DNA from: Suilimivivens sp963650485
GTDB taxonomy: Bacteria; Bacillota; Clostridia; Lachnospirales; Lachnospiraceae
NCBI GenBank assembly: GCA_963650485.1
Contig: CAVJLN010000004.1
Span: 1-64,000 of the forward strand
Length of the DNA stretch: 64,000 nt
Reading direction: 5' to 3'
Below the pieces are notes generated by a model, which did not search any database, had not been told where the DNA came from, and was given only the letters and a program-made list of their open reading frames with translations. Made by a program: the position numbers and the translations under genes. Below, one piece after another: positions 17,560-26,929 of this stretch. Within the stretch, counting starts at the first letter, position 1. Every line of letters starts with the position of its first letter.

Positions 17560-19260
17560 ATGGACAATGTAATTCTGTTATGCCTTGTAATATTATTGAT
17601 TATCATGATTGCAATGATCTTCAGCCGCTCACAGGCGGTTCAAAGAATCGGACTGACCGGTCTGGTTCTGGTTCTGTCAATCGGCGGTGCCTCCCTCTAC
17701 GGCTTCTTAAAGTCTTCAGAATTTGCAGAGGAACAATATGAGCAGATGTATGCGCTTTCTCTGGGGACGGTATATGCTTATATGCAGGAGCTTGAAAGCA
17801 ATGAGGAGATCTATTCCTATAACAGCAACGAAATGATGGAAAGCTCCGCTTCTGTAGTGAATGATGCTCTGCCGACCGTATCGGACGGGGAGGGGAGCTC
17901 GGATTATATAGACCTGACCCTGGTTCGCAGGGACGACACCGGTAATTATTTTGAATGCTATCAGGACGGGCAGGACAAGGAGTTCTGGGATGAGAATAAG
18001 GATACGGCATTAAATCTGATCGCCGTATCGGTGAAAAACCAGATGGCAACCTGTGTGCAGATGGAGGACGGCAACCTGCTCCTCGCGGTCACGGACAAGA
18101 CGAGAATTGCTCCTTCTTATGCTATTGTTATCAAGGTTACAGCCAGTCCGCTGAATACCTATACCCGATATCTGAAGCTGCAGTATTTTATCCTGAGCCT
18201 TTTCTTCCTGGCAGCAGGAATGGCACTTACCTTTGTTGTAGTTGCCATTCAGGAAAAGGAGATCCGCAGGATGATCCGTCTGGTTACTCAGGTTGCTGAG
18301 GGCAGGAAGGAATGGGCGAAGCTGAGGATTAACCGCAGATCCCTGCTTCGTGAAAGCACAGAGATGCACACCTTAAGAGGCGGGCTCTGGCAGATTGCTT
18401 CCAATATTGAATGGATGAACTATTCCAAGTACAGGATGCTGCAGGCTTATTACCGCTTCGCACCAAAGCAGATTGAGAAAATTCTGCACAGGGAGACGAT
18501 TCTGGATGTGGGAACACTGGATCGGGTAACGACCGAGGCTTCTCTTGCCTTTGTGTCCTTTGCCGGGGAGGAGAATCTTCCGGAGAGTGAATATCTGCGC
18601 CTTATGGTGAAGAACTATGCTCATCTCGGAGAGGTGAGAAAGGAATATGACGGAGTGATCGTATCGGGAAGCAGTGATTTAAGTACGGTTAAGCTGATGT
18701 TTCATGAGGAAACGAGAAAGGCTCTTGATTTTGGTATCAAGCTGGTTACCAGAGAAATTACGGATGATACAGTAGGAGAAGCATTTATTTTACTTCACCA
18801 TATGAAATTCGTATATGGTGTGGCCGGAGATGAGGAACAGGCATTCACCTATATTCACTCCAATGAGATGAAGGTTCTGGATCGTTATGTCGATGATCTG
18901 CGGACGATGGGAGTGCGGATGGTGGTGACCGATTATGTGCATGAGGTGATCGGAAACGAGGTGCTCAGCAGATACATAGGTTATATTGAAAGTGACGGAT
19001 ACAGCTTTAAGCTGTATGAAATTCTGGATGCCCATTCGGCAGACGAGCGCCAGAGACGTCTGGAGCTGATGCCGAAGTTTAAGAAGGCACTGGGATTTTT
19101 CTATAAGAGTGATTTTTATCTTGCCAGAAATCTGTTTTCGGAGATTTTGCGATGCTGTCCGACGGATGAAGTGGCGAAGTGGTACCTGTTTTTGTGTGAG
19201 AACAGCCTGAATAATGAGGATACGGATAACCAGTCCTTTGCATTGTTTTCGCAGAAATAA
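17560..19260 (+). CDS. membrane protein with class III cyclase-like domain lacking catalytic metal residues, 566 aa
   Basis: Two TM helices at the N terminus (about 4-21 and 31-50), an outer domain (about 52-205), a third TM (208-231), a HAMP-like linker, then a cytoplasmic domain. Its beginning, YYRFAPKQIEKILHRETILD followed by DRVTTEASLAFVSFAG, matches the entry to class III nucleotidyl cyclases (RFVPKEFLELLG ... MTVLFSDIR). The metal-binding aspartate of FSDIR is replaced, so cyclase activity is unlikely. The last 80 residues look TPR-like (FKKALGFFYKSDFYLARNLF). The likely role is a sensor or scaffold of the envelope module; function is inferred. Confidence 0.6.
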   Translation: MDNVILLCLVILLIIMIAMIFSRSQAVQRIGLTGLVLVLSIGGASLYGFLKSSEFAEEQYEQMYALSLGTVYAYMQELESNEEIYSYNSNEMMESSASVVNDALPTVSDGEGSSDYIDLTLVRRDDTGNYFECYQDGQDKEFWDENKDTALNLIAVSVKNQMATCVQMEDGNLLLAVTDKTRIAPSYAIVIKVTASPLNTYTRYLKLQYFILSLFFLAAGMALTFVVVAIQEKEIRRMIRLVTQVAEGRKEWAKLRINRRSLLRESTEMHTLRGGLWQIASNIEWMNYSKYRMLQAYYRFAPKQIEKILHRETILDVGTLDRVTTEASLAFVSFAGEENLPESEYLRLMVKNYAHLGEVRKEYDGVIVSGSSDLSTVKLMFHEETRKALDFGIKLVTREITDDTVGEAFILLHHMKFVYGVAGDEEQAFTYIHSNEMKVLDRYVDDLRTMGVRMVVTDYVHEVIGNEVLSRYIGYIESDGYSFKLYEILDAHSADERQRRLELMPKFKKALGFFYKSDFYLARNLFSEILRCCPTDEVAKWYLFLCENSLNNEDTDNQSFALFSQK

Positions 19261-19273
19261 GGAGCAATAAGAT

Positions 19274-20491
19274 ATGAAACAGATTTGGAATACCCTGATA
19301 ACAGCGATATCGACACGGTTCATACTGCTGCAGACGAAGTTTCAGAGATTATCTTCTCCGGCTTATATGTTCCAGCAGCTGATCATTAAGATCAGATCGA
19401 TATTCAACAGAATGTTGGATGTCAAGCCCAAGCATAAAAAGGATTATTATACGATATTCGGCTGGATGTTCAGCCGGCGTCTTATTAATCTGCTGCTGAT
19501 CATAGCCGGTTTTGTCTGTATCTTTTATCTATCGGTAGAAATGCCGTTCCGGAAAAGCAGCGAGGGTGTCGCCACAACGACAGTATACAGCTACGCTTCC
19601 ATCCCCTTACGGTATGTAAGCGGGAATGTACGGATCAAGGCGAAAGACGGCTACATTGCATATGAAGGTGAAGTCAGCAAGGGCTATGCCAGTGGAGAAG
19701 GGAAGCTGTATGACAAGGAGGGCACCCTGATCTATGATGGTGAGTTCTCTGAAAGCAAATATAACGGAACCGGAGTTCTTTATTATTCCTCCGGACAGAT
19801 GAAATACAGCGGACAATTCAAAGATAACCTTTACGAAGGAACCGGAGTCCAGTACCGCGAAAGCGGTTCGAGACTGTATGAAGGAGCCTTTGCAGATGGA
19901 ATGCGGGAGGGCGAGGGAGTTTATTACAGTTCTGCCGACAATCCGGTATTTACCGGAAATTTCCACCTGGACGATATTGTTTATACGCAGCTTCTTAAGA
20001 AGACTGCAGAGAATATCGGGGCTTTATATACCGGGTCGCAGCTGATTTATCAGAATGCAGAGGCAACAGAGAATGCAGTGATTCTTTCTGATATTGATGT
20101 GATTTATTATTCAAAGGATACCTCAGGCAGCATGGATTCAACCATGAAGTCCGATGTCCTGTGTATCGGGGAATCGAGCTTCGGCTACGGACATAAGAAG
20201 ATTGATACCATTGAGGGGCTTACCGAGACTCTGGGTAAGCCGGAATATGAAGGAAACAGCTACATGACGTTCCTGGAAGCAGTCGGAATAAGCTGGCTGC
20301 AGAATCAGGGCAAGGCCATGGATATTGATACCGGAATGGATCTGGATGCAGTTTTTGATGAAGTGAATATTGTAAACAGCTATGAGAAAAATACCACACT
20401 TTATCTTCATAGCTATAAGGTAGGGGAACAGACCTATACCTTTATTTCCCGGGAACGGACGGGAAGCTTTTTCATGTATGAGATTGAGTAA
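19274..20491 (+). CDS. single-TM MORN-repeat protein, 405 aa
   Basis: A cytoplasmic N terminus, one TM helix at about 70-92, then an outer part. Residues about 125-235 hold four to five MORN-type repeats of about 23 residues: YEGEVSKGYASGEGKLYDK, YDGEFSESKYNGTGVLYY, YSGQFKDNLYEGTGVQYR, YEGAFADGMREGEGVYY. MORN repeats form extended beta-hairpin surfaces for protein or lipid contacts. The C-terminal third is unassigned. It lies 13 bp after the cyclase-like gene, within the same envelope module. Role inferred as extracytoplasmic scaffold. Confidence 0.7.
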   Translation: MKQIWNTLITAISTRFILLQTKFQRLSSPAYMFQQLIIKIRSIFNRMLDVKPKHKKDYYTIFGWMFSRRLINLLLIIAGFVCIFYLSVEMPFRKSSEGVATTTVYSYASIPLRYVSGNVRIKAKDGYIAYEGEVSKGYASGEGKLYDKEGTLIYDGEFSESKYNGTGVLYYSSGQMKYSGQFKDNLYEGTGVQYRESGSRLYEGAFADGMREGEGVYYSSADNPVFTGNFHLDDIVYTQLLKKTAENIGALYTGSQLIYQNAEATENAVILSDIDVIYYSKDTSGSMDSTMKSDVLCIGESSFGYGHKKIDTIEGLTETLGKPEYEGNSYMTFLEAVGISWLQNQGKAMDIDTGMDLDAVFDEVNIVNSYEKNTTLYLHSYKVGEQTYTFISRERTGSFFMYEIE

Positions 20492-20511
20492 TACCAAGGA
20501 GGAATGACGGG

Positions 20512-22542
20512 TTGAAAAAGCGCATCACGGCACTGTTTGTCAGCTTGAGCATGATTCTGGTCATTCCGGCCGGATGGATCAGTGGTGGGACAGTACAGGC
20601 CGCACAAAAGCAGCTGAATATTAATACGGCAAAAACGACGGCGCTTGCCAACAGCGATACCTACAGCGGTATTCAGAATAAGCTGACTCTTGCCCGGGTG
20701 AAATACACCCAGGCCGTAAAGAAGCTGAAGCTGAAGGAAAAGAACCAGCGTTCCTTCCGGTGGTCTCCGCTTTTAAGCTTCAAGCTGCCGGAAAAGCCAA
20801 ATCTCTCGGATGCCTATTCTTACGCTTATGAGCCATTGGAAATGCAGTCGGAGATTGACCAGCTTAAGCATCAGCTAGATGACTCCGTGTATGGAATTTA
20901 TGAGACGGTTGAGCTTCAGTTTGTAGAGCTCTATCGTCTTCAGGAGGAAATCAGCTACAACGAGGAGCTGCTTACGAGCTATGAGAAGACGCTGCAGCGA
21001 AATCAGGCGAGGCTCTTGGTTGGACAGGCAACGCAGACAGATGTGGATTCCATGAAAACGAAAATCAATACACTTAAGAAAACCATCGCAGCGGATGAGA
21101 GAAGTCTGGAAGCAGGACAGGAGAAGCTTGGAACCCTGATGGGAATGGATCTGACCGGATATACCTATGCAACACCGTTTGTGGATGCTGATATGGAACG
21201 GAAGGATCTGGATACCCTGATTGAGGCTACATTAGATAGAAGTGATACCTATTATCAGGCACAGCAGACGGCAGCCAATGCCCTGCTTTCGCTGAATACG
21301 AACTACAGTCTGATGGAGAAGCAGTATGGCTCCTCCAAGATGTCCATCATTGACAGCTATATCAATCGTGCAAAGAATGGACAGAAGCTTGATTCGGCAG
21401 CGTTTAAGCTGAAGTACAACGAATTCCTGAATGCGGTGGACGAGCCGTGGAACGGCTACTTCCGTATTCTGTTTGTCAAAATTCCCAAGGAATGGCTGAA
21501 GGGCTCGATAGATGGTGTCCGCTATGTGGAGGATGAGCCATACGCTTTATATGAAGCAGCCGTGGAATATCAGAATGCACTGGCTGACCAGAATGCCACC
21601 AAGGCAGAAATCACGCAGAATGTGAAGGATAGCTTTGAAAACTATATATCAGCCAAGAATGCCGTCAGCACAGCTAAGGAAAATCTGGAGGCAAAGTCCC
21701 GGGAATTAAAGAAGGATTCCTATCTCAATATGAGTGGAAAGATGACCTATGAGGAATATTCGGCTGTGCAGTCGGAATATGAGGAGCTGCAGCTTGATTA
21801 TCTGCAGGCTCAGGCAGATTATTCCGGCATTCTTTACAGCTTTAACCGGCTGACCTGCGGCAAGGTTTCCGAATATATGACCGGAGAGTTCGTGAAGCTT
21901 TCGACAGCCTCCGGAGGCAACAGCTATGTGGTAGAGGATGAAGGGGATGGCATTTATTATTACATCCGTTCTCTGGTTTCTGACAATATGTTTGAGCTGG
22001 GGCTCAGTACCTCAGAGAATCTGGAAACAGATATAGATTCCTACGAGCTGTGGATTGACGGAGTACAGGTTGGAGGAAGAACCTCCATCGAAAGCACAAT
22101 CCGTCATCTGGCATTGGATACACAGGAAGCAGAGAAGGTCATTATCCGGCTTTATGCAGGAGACAAGTTCGTTGATGACTGCGAAATTGATCCTACGGTT
22201 TATTCCGGGAAGCTGACGGTTACAGATTATCATGTGGAACAGCGTGAAACCTATGAAGCAGTGGCTTATTATACCGTCACAACAATGAGCTCCGGCTTTA
22301 TGCAGCTGACGATTACCCCGAAGGATGGAAAGGACATTGCCTCCTTCGTAATCAGAGATCTGGACGGTACGGCACTTGTCAGTGAAGAGCCGATCAAGGT
22401 TGGCGAGAAGTTCCAGTATCTGCCGGCAGCCAATAACAGTCTGGATGAGCTTACCGTAAGCCTTTATGACAGCAGCGGCGCCCTGTTCTGTGAAGGCAGC
22501 TTCAATACGGGTGATCAGATGATTTACAGAAAGACAGAGTAA
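20512..22542 (+). CDS. secreted TolC-like coiled-coil protein, 676 aa
   Basis: Starts at TTG (AGGAGG 9 nt upstream; the nearer ATG runs into a stop). A signal peptide of about 31 residues ends near TVQAAQ. The mature part has long helices with the repeat arrangement of outer-membrane efflux proteins: NTAKTTALANSDTYSG, then EISYNEELLTSYEKTLQRNQ and ARLLVGQATQTDVDSMKTKI; a second half repeats it (YQNALADQNATKAEITQNV ... KSRELKKDSYLN). Residues about 460-676 are beta-rich. A TolC-like protein in a Gram-positive cell wall cannot be a classical outer-membrane duct. It may form a helical tunnel or strut across the envelope at the CIS; this is inference. Confidence 0.65.
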   Translation: MKKRITALFVSLSMILVIPAGWISGGTVQAAQKQLNINTAKTTALANSDTYSGIQNKLTLARVKYTQAVKKLKLKEKNQRSFRWSPLLSFKLPEKPNLSDAYSYAYEPLEMQSEIDQLKHQLDDSVYGIYETVELQFVELYRLQEEISYNEELLTSYEKTLQRNQARLLVGQATQTDVDSMKTKINTLKKTIAADERSLEAGQEKLGTLMGMDLTGYTYATPFVDADMERKDLDTLIEATLDRSDTYYQAQQTAANALLSLNTNYSLMEKQYGSSKMSIIDSYINRAKNGQKLDSAAFKLKYNEFLNAVDEPWNGYFRILFVKIPKEWLKGSIDGVRYVEDEPYALYEAAVEYQNALADQNATKAEITQNVKDSFENYISAKNAVSTAKENLEAKSRELKKDSYLNMSGKMTYEEYSAVQSEYEELQLDYLQAQADYSGILYSFNRLTCGKVSEYMTGEFVKLSTASGGNSYVVEDEGDGIYYYIRSLVSDNMFELGLSTSENLETDIDSYELWIDGVQVGGRTSIESTIRHLALDTQEAEKVIIRLYAGDKFVDDCEIDPTVYSGKLTVTDYHVEQRETYEAVAYYTVTTMSSGFMQLTITPKDGKDIASFVIRDLDGTALVSEEPIKVGEKFQYLPAANNSLDELTVSLYDSSGALFCEGSFNTGDQMIYRKTE

Positions 22543-22557
22543 GGAAGGAGGAGTCCC

Positions 22558-25182
22558 ATGAAAAAGAAGATCTGGTGCGCGGCACTGGCTGTTCTGATCT
22601 GCACAGCGATGATTGTTCAGACCATCAAGGTACAGGCAGTAACCAGTGAACGTGACAACGGAACAAAATCGGTACATGTTTCGGACAGTGAAATTGAAAA
22701 TTCGACACTGGTCATTGGCTCCTACCTGATTCATATCAACGGGCTGACCGATGAGATTTACTCTCTGGCGACAGAATCAGCCAACGAATTTAACCAGAAT
22801 AACATGTATTACAAGTCGGAGCTTTCCTCCGGGAAGTGGTATGAAATCACAGATGCCACATCAATTGCAGCAATTACTTCTGCCGGAACACCGGTAGAGG
22901 CATCCGTGATTGAAGCACTGGAATTTACCCATAAGGTGGATTCCTCAGGAAATATTACGGATTTGAGAACCGGTCAGACGGTCGGGACTTATGATATCAA
23001 CAATCCTTACGATCTGGAAAACATGAAGGAATTAGAGCCCATCAAGCTCAGGTATCAGTTCCTCGAGGCAAAGGAATCCAAGTCCGATAGTGACGACAAG
23101 AATATTGAAATCATTGGACTCTTTTATGGGCTGAGCATCAAAAATTCCGTAACGGATTCCTGTGATACGAAGCTCAGTGCACTGGAAACCTACAAGAACG
23201 GGCTTTCAGGACGCGGCAAACCGGCTTCCTGGGTCACAGAGGTGGAAACGGTGGCATCTGCCGTAGACGCACAGCGAAGAGTGGAATCCCTCACTCTTCT
23301 GACCGAATATCTGGATACTCTGATGAAGAAGATCACAGGTCAGGAGGAAGAAACCATGACCCGTAAAGAGTATGAGGAACGGCTTGAAGCAGCAGAGACC
23401 GAAGCAATGAAAAAGCTTGTGACAGAGGAGTATGAAGCCCGTCAGAATAAGGGTGGGATCTTCGCAGAGGTCACACTGAATAATGATTATCAGGAAGATT
23501 CCACACTGATTGATGCGGTGACGGAAGCACGCTCCAATGTGGAAAACAGCATTACTACTTATACAGCCAAGCTCCTTAGCGAAGGCTCCAGCACGACCAC
23601 CAGGCAGATTTATCAATATAGTAATGATCTGATCAACTGTGCGAATAATTCAGATATCAGCGGAGCAGATACTGCTACAGAAAATCTGGTCAATCTGCGC
23701 AACATCATGAAGAATGTCACGGCAAATGCCAACAGTGAGCTTAAAACCCTGCAGGGCGGACTGATTGATGAAGCATATTCCGAGTGGAAAAGCAAGCTCT
23801 CTGCCGGCACTTCTGCAGAATACAGAGAGGCTGTTGCAAGTGGGGCTTCGGATGCAACGAGGAAAAGCTACCTGACGCAGCAGAAGAGTGATACCAATGC
23901 AGCCCGTATGGAATATCAGACGATGCTGGATGAGGCCTGCAAGCGTATGGCCAATGCCTCAGCCCAGGAGGATATACTGAACCGTATTGATGAGGCGGAC
24001 AGCCTGAGGGCGCTTGTCCCGGCAGATGAGGCGGAATCCTATCAGCTTGAAACGATTGATGAGTATCTGAACTGGCTCAGGTCAGAGCTCTCAGATCTGG
24101 TGGCAGATTCCGGTGATTCCTCGGAGCTGGATACCTTGAGGAAGCAGAAGGAGGAGCTGGAAACGAAACGTCAGGATGCCCTTGACAAGAATAATCTGAC
24201 AGAGGCGAAACGACTGGAAGCAGAAATTGAGGCAAAGCAGACAGATATGGACAGTCTGACCGGGGAGCTGACCAGTATACTGAATTCGGAGAACAGCTCG
24301 GAAGCAGACAAGGCGAAAGCACTTGCAGGACTTTCAGACGGAAGTGCATCGAAGATGCTTAATACACTTGCAGCATCGATTACCTCGGGAATCAGGGACA
24401 GCTCCACAGATTCCTCGGCAATTGAAAACCAGCTTGCAGCTTTTTCGGCATTAAGCAGTAATGACCCGGACGCAGCCTCCGCAGCTGTTGAGGAGATCCA
24501 GAAGGCACTCGATGGTTCCACGGAGCTTGACAGTGATGTCAAGGAGCAGATGCAAAGCAGCGTCGGTGAGATTAAGGAGCAGATCGAGGCCGCCTCAGCA
24601 ACCGGTAAGGATATGAATCTCAGCGATTTGAAGAGCCTCCTTAATGATTATTTCGGAGAATATTTCGGGGATTCCTCCGGAAGCGGTACTGCTTCTGAGA
24701 AGGAAAAGGCAGGTGCGCTGATTGCCCTGTCCATGTTTGCCGAGGATACCAATCATACAGAAGCGAGAACGCTGGCAGCTTCTATTGCAGGAAAGCTTGC
24801 TGCATCCGGCAACAGCTATATTTACGAGCAATACGATAAGGACACTGCAGAATATCTTTCCCTTAAGGCAGTCTCGCAGGTGTTCGAGTACCGGTATATT
24901 TTTGATAATGCGCATTATACCGTAACATTGAGCCAGTCCGGCAAATATTATTTATTTACCTCCGGCAAGAAGGAATATATGACTACAGGAAAGGCTGTAG
25001 GTAAGCTGGTTAAGGAAGCCGGACTGATGGGAACGCTTTATATTTCAAGTACAGATGGAAGTACGATTTTTGACTGTACTGCTTATTACATACCAAAGAG
25101 TAATTACGCATCCATAAGAAACAATGATATGGAACCCCAGATTCAGGAGGTCTACCGGATGCTGATGGAAGGAGGAGCATAG
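22558..25182 (+). CDS. large secreted helical protein, unknown family, 874 aa
   Basis: A signal peptide (about 1-30, ending VQA) is followed by a globular part and then long charged helices and coiled coil between about 210 and 740, for example LDTLRKQKEELETKRQDAL and NNLTEAKRLEAEIEAKQTDM. Serine- and acid-rich linkers (SGDSSELD, GDSSGSGTASEKEK) separate the helices. I do not recognise a family. AAGGAGGAG precedes the ATG. It lies between the TolC-like gene and the CIS terminator gene, which suggests an extracytoplasmic partner of the TolC-like protein. Confidence 0.65.
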   Translation: MKKKIWCAALAVLICTAMIVQTIKVQAVTSERDNGTKSVHVSDSEIENSTLVIGSYLIHINGLTDEIYSLATESANEFNQNNMYYKSELSSGKWYEITDATSIAAITSAGTPVEASVIEALEFTHKVDSSGNITDLRTGQTVGTYDINNPYDLENMKELEPIKLRYQFLEAKESKSDSDDKNIEIIGLFYGLSIKNSVTDSCDTKLSALETYKNGLSGRGKPASWVTEVETVASAVDAQRRVESLTLLTEYLDTLMKKITGQEEETMTRKEYEERLEAAETEAMKKLVTEEYEARQNKGGIFAEVTLNNDYQEDSTLIDAVTEARSNVENSITTYTAKLLSEGSSTTTRQIYQYSNDLINCANNSDISGADTATENLVNLRNIMKNVTANANSELKTLQGGLIDEAYSEWKSKLSAGTSAEYREAVASGASDATRKSYLTQQKSDTNAARMEYQTMLDEACKRMANASAQEDILNRIDEADSLRALVPADEAESYQLETIDEYLNWLRSELSDLVADSGDSSELDTLRKQKEELETKRQDALDKNNLTEAKRLEAEIEAKQTDMDSLTGELTSILNSENSSEADKAKALAGLSDGSASKMLNTLAASITSGIRDSSTDSSAIENQLAAFSALSSNDPDAASAAVEEIQKALDGSTELDSDVKEQMQSSVGEIKEQIEAASATGKDMNLSDLKSLLNDYFGEYFGDSSGSGTASEKEKAGALIALSMFAEDTNHTEARTLAASIAGKLAASGNSYIYEQYDKDTAEYLSLKAVSQVFEYRYIFDNAHYTVTLSQSGKYYLFTSGKKEYMTTGKAVGKLVKEAGLMGTLYISSTDGSTIFDCTAYYIPKSNYASIRNNDMEPQIQEVYRMLMEGGA

Positions 25183-25184
25183 CA

Positions 25185-25784
25185 ATGGCAGATTACACAA
25201 TTATTTCGGATGTCAGCAGCTATATCTGTAAGATGCTCCGGGAGAAGATGTGTCCCGAGCCTGTGCCCTCTCCGAATAATATTGAAATTTCCTCACCAAC
25301 CTCCCAGGATGTAGACTATATCGTCGGTCTGTACCTGTACGATGTCAAGGAGGAGGGAGTTAGACTCCAGACACCCAGATATTCCGCGGGTGGGACAGCT
25401 ATTACAAAGCCGCCGGTACCGTATAGCCTTTACTATATGGTATTTATAAACGGTTCTTCCCAGATGGGACTGAAAGCACCGGATATACAGAAAATTATTG
25501 GAAGGGTAGCACAGATTGTAAGCGATAACAATTATGTCTATCCCCACCAGCTGCAACCATGGCTGGATGCGACAGAACCTCCGATTGCGCTGACTCAGGC
25601 GAAGATGGCGCTGGAGGAGAAGGTACGGGTGTGGCAGGCGATTAATAAGCCCTATGAAATCAGCCTGTTCTATAAGGCGGCACCGGTATATGTATCCAGT
25701 GAAATTGTGGTTGATCCTCCGCGTGTCAGTGATGCAGTATTTGGCATTGACATGATCGGCCGTGAAAGGAGGGATCAGGAATAA
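25185..25784 (+). CDS. CIS tail terminator/cap protein, DUF4255 (Pvc16/Afp16-like), 199 aa
   Basis: DUF4255 (Pvc16 N-terminal domain) proteins end the tube and sheath in contractile injection systems. The match is seen in the N-terminal IISDVSSYICKMLREKM, the IGLYLYDV-type strand (VGLYLYDVKEEGVR), the PPVPYSLYYMVF strand typical of the family, and EISLFYKAAPVYVSS. Length is usual. GGAGGAG precedes the ATG. It opens the structural core. Confidence 0.88.
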   Translation: MADYTIISDVSSYICKMLREKMCPEPVPSPNNIEISSPTSQDVDYIVGLYLYDVKEEGVRLQTPRYSAGGTAITKPPVPYSLYYMVFINGSSQMGLKAPDIQKIIGRVAQIVSDNNYVYPHQLQPWLDATEPPIALTQAKMALEEKVRVWQAINKPYEISLFYKAAPVYVSSEIVVDPPRVSDAVFGIDMIGRERRDQE

Positions 25785-26513
25785 GTGGAAGCTTTGATTT
25801 CATATTCACTGGATCTGATTGTGCATCTGGTTGATACGACTACCGGGGATCCGGTAACCGAGCATCAGGTAATGTTTTACCATGACAGCAGACTGGTGAC
25901 ATATGTAAGAAAGGGCGACGGACTCTATGTCGGTATGAACATGGGAAAAAAGGACAGAGAGCTTACAGTCAGGGTAAAAGGATATCTGGAAGCAGTTACA
26001 GAGCTTTGTTATGAGAAGCTCAGCGGAAGATATCCGGAGATTTTCATAAATCTCATCCCGGAGATGCCGGCTTATGGCTATGTGGATCTGCTGGAATTAA
26101 AAGGAAATATGGCAGGAATCAGTTCCATTGATGCCGTGTCCATGACAGATCCCCATGCGATGGTACAGGGCTATCTTGAAAAGAAGCAGCAGCTTAAGCT
26201 TCTTCAGTCCAAAAAGCTGACAGAAAGAGATTATGCGCTGATCCATGACAGTCCGGAATCCTTCGAGGAGTTCCATATCCAGCCTGTGAATCACAAGCAG
26301 TATCTGCGATTGAGGGAACCTCTTCAGACGGTCTGCAAGCCGGAGGAAACTGTCACACGTATCATCAGAGGGCGGACAACAGGATCCGGAGATTACATTC
26401 TGAGAGTACGTGGAGACGGACGGGGAACCGATTATCTGGTTCGCTATGTCGTAAAAGGACAGACAAAATTTAAAAGGATTGTCTTTGATGATCCGGAACA
26501 CAGGAGGTTATAG
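25785..26513 (+). CDS. CIS-cluster protein of unknown function, 242 aa
   Basis: GTG start immediately after the DUF4255 stop, with AGGAGG 12 nt upstream, so it is translationally coupled. Residues 1-90 look like a small beta-sandwich (LDLIVHLVDTTTGDPVTEHQVMFYHDSRLV), similar in pattern to carboxypeptidase-regulatory-like domains. The remainder is mixed helix and strand and ends with a basic segment. Position between terminator and PAAR-like tip implies a structural or assembly part. Family not recognised. Confidence 0.6.
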   Translation: MEALISYSLDLIVHLVDTTTGDPVTEHQVMFYHDSRLVTYVRKGDGLYVGMNMGKKDRELTVRVKGYLEAVTELCYEKLSGRYPEIFINLIPEMPAYGYVDLLELKGNMAGISSIDAVSMTDPHAMVQGYLEKKQQLKLLQSKKLTERDYALIHDSPESFEEFHIQPVNHKQYLRLREPLQTVCKPEETVTRIIRGRTTGSGDYILRVRGDGRGTDYLVRYVVKGQTKFKRIVFDDPEHRRL

Positions 26514-26519
26514 GAAAGG

Positions 26520-26909
26520 ATGGGAGCAATGACAGTGACGGGAGCGACCTGTACGTGTGCGTTTGGAACAGCACCATGCACACTGCAGGTAACCTCACAG
26601 CTAAGCTGTATGGCAGACGGTCGTCCGATCGCTACGATACAGGATATGCAGCCGGGAACGAATCTCCCCACCTTCGGAATGTGCACTTCACTGGCGAATC
26701 CGACGGTGGCAGCAGCTACGGCAGCAGCCCTTGGAGTGCTGACTCCGCAGCCCTGTACGATGGTACCGGCAGGAACCTGGATTGCATCCAATCCCAAAGT
26801 ACTGATTGGCGGAGTTCCATGTCTGACCAGTGACGCAACACTTGTATGTGGCTTTGGAGCCGGGACAATTAAAATCACGAATCCCGGACAGACAAAGGCA
26901 ATCGTGTAA
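26520..26909 (+). CDS. PAAR-like spike-tip protein, DUF4280, 129 aa
   Basis: A small beta-rich, cysteine-containing protein with the DUF4280 pattern: MTVTGATCTCAFGTAPCTL, then MADGRPIATIQDMQPGTNLP, FGMCTSLANPTVAAATAAA, and GGVPCLTSDATLVCGFGAG near the end. DUF4280 proteins replace classical PAAR tips in CIS and type VI-related loci and cap the spike. The sharpened tip pierces the target membrane. The six or more cysteines may bind a metal ion, as in PAAR; that is inference. Confidence 0.88.
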   Translation: MGAMTVTGATCTCAFGTAPCTLQVTSQLSCMADGRPIATIQDMQPGTNLPTFGMCTSLANPTVAAATAAALGVLTPQPCTMVPAGTWIASNPKVLIGGVPCLTSDATLVCGFGAGTIKITNPGQTKAIV

Positions 26910-26929
26910 TTTAGAAAGGAGATAATATT

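Noticed and set aside
20512..22542. TolC-like gene as a true drug-efflux outer-membrane channel
   Set aside because: All neighbours are Gram-positive CIS genes and no inner-membrane pump or adaptor is present; only the helical pattern is TolC-like.
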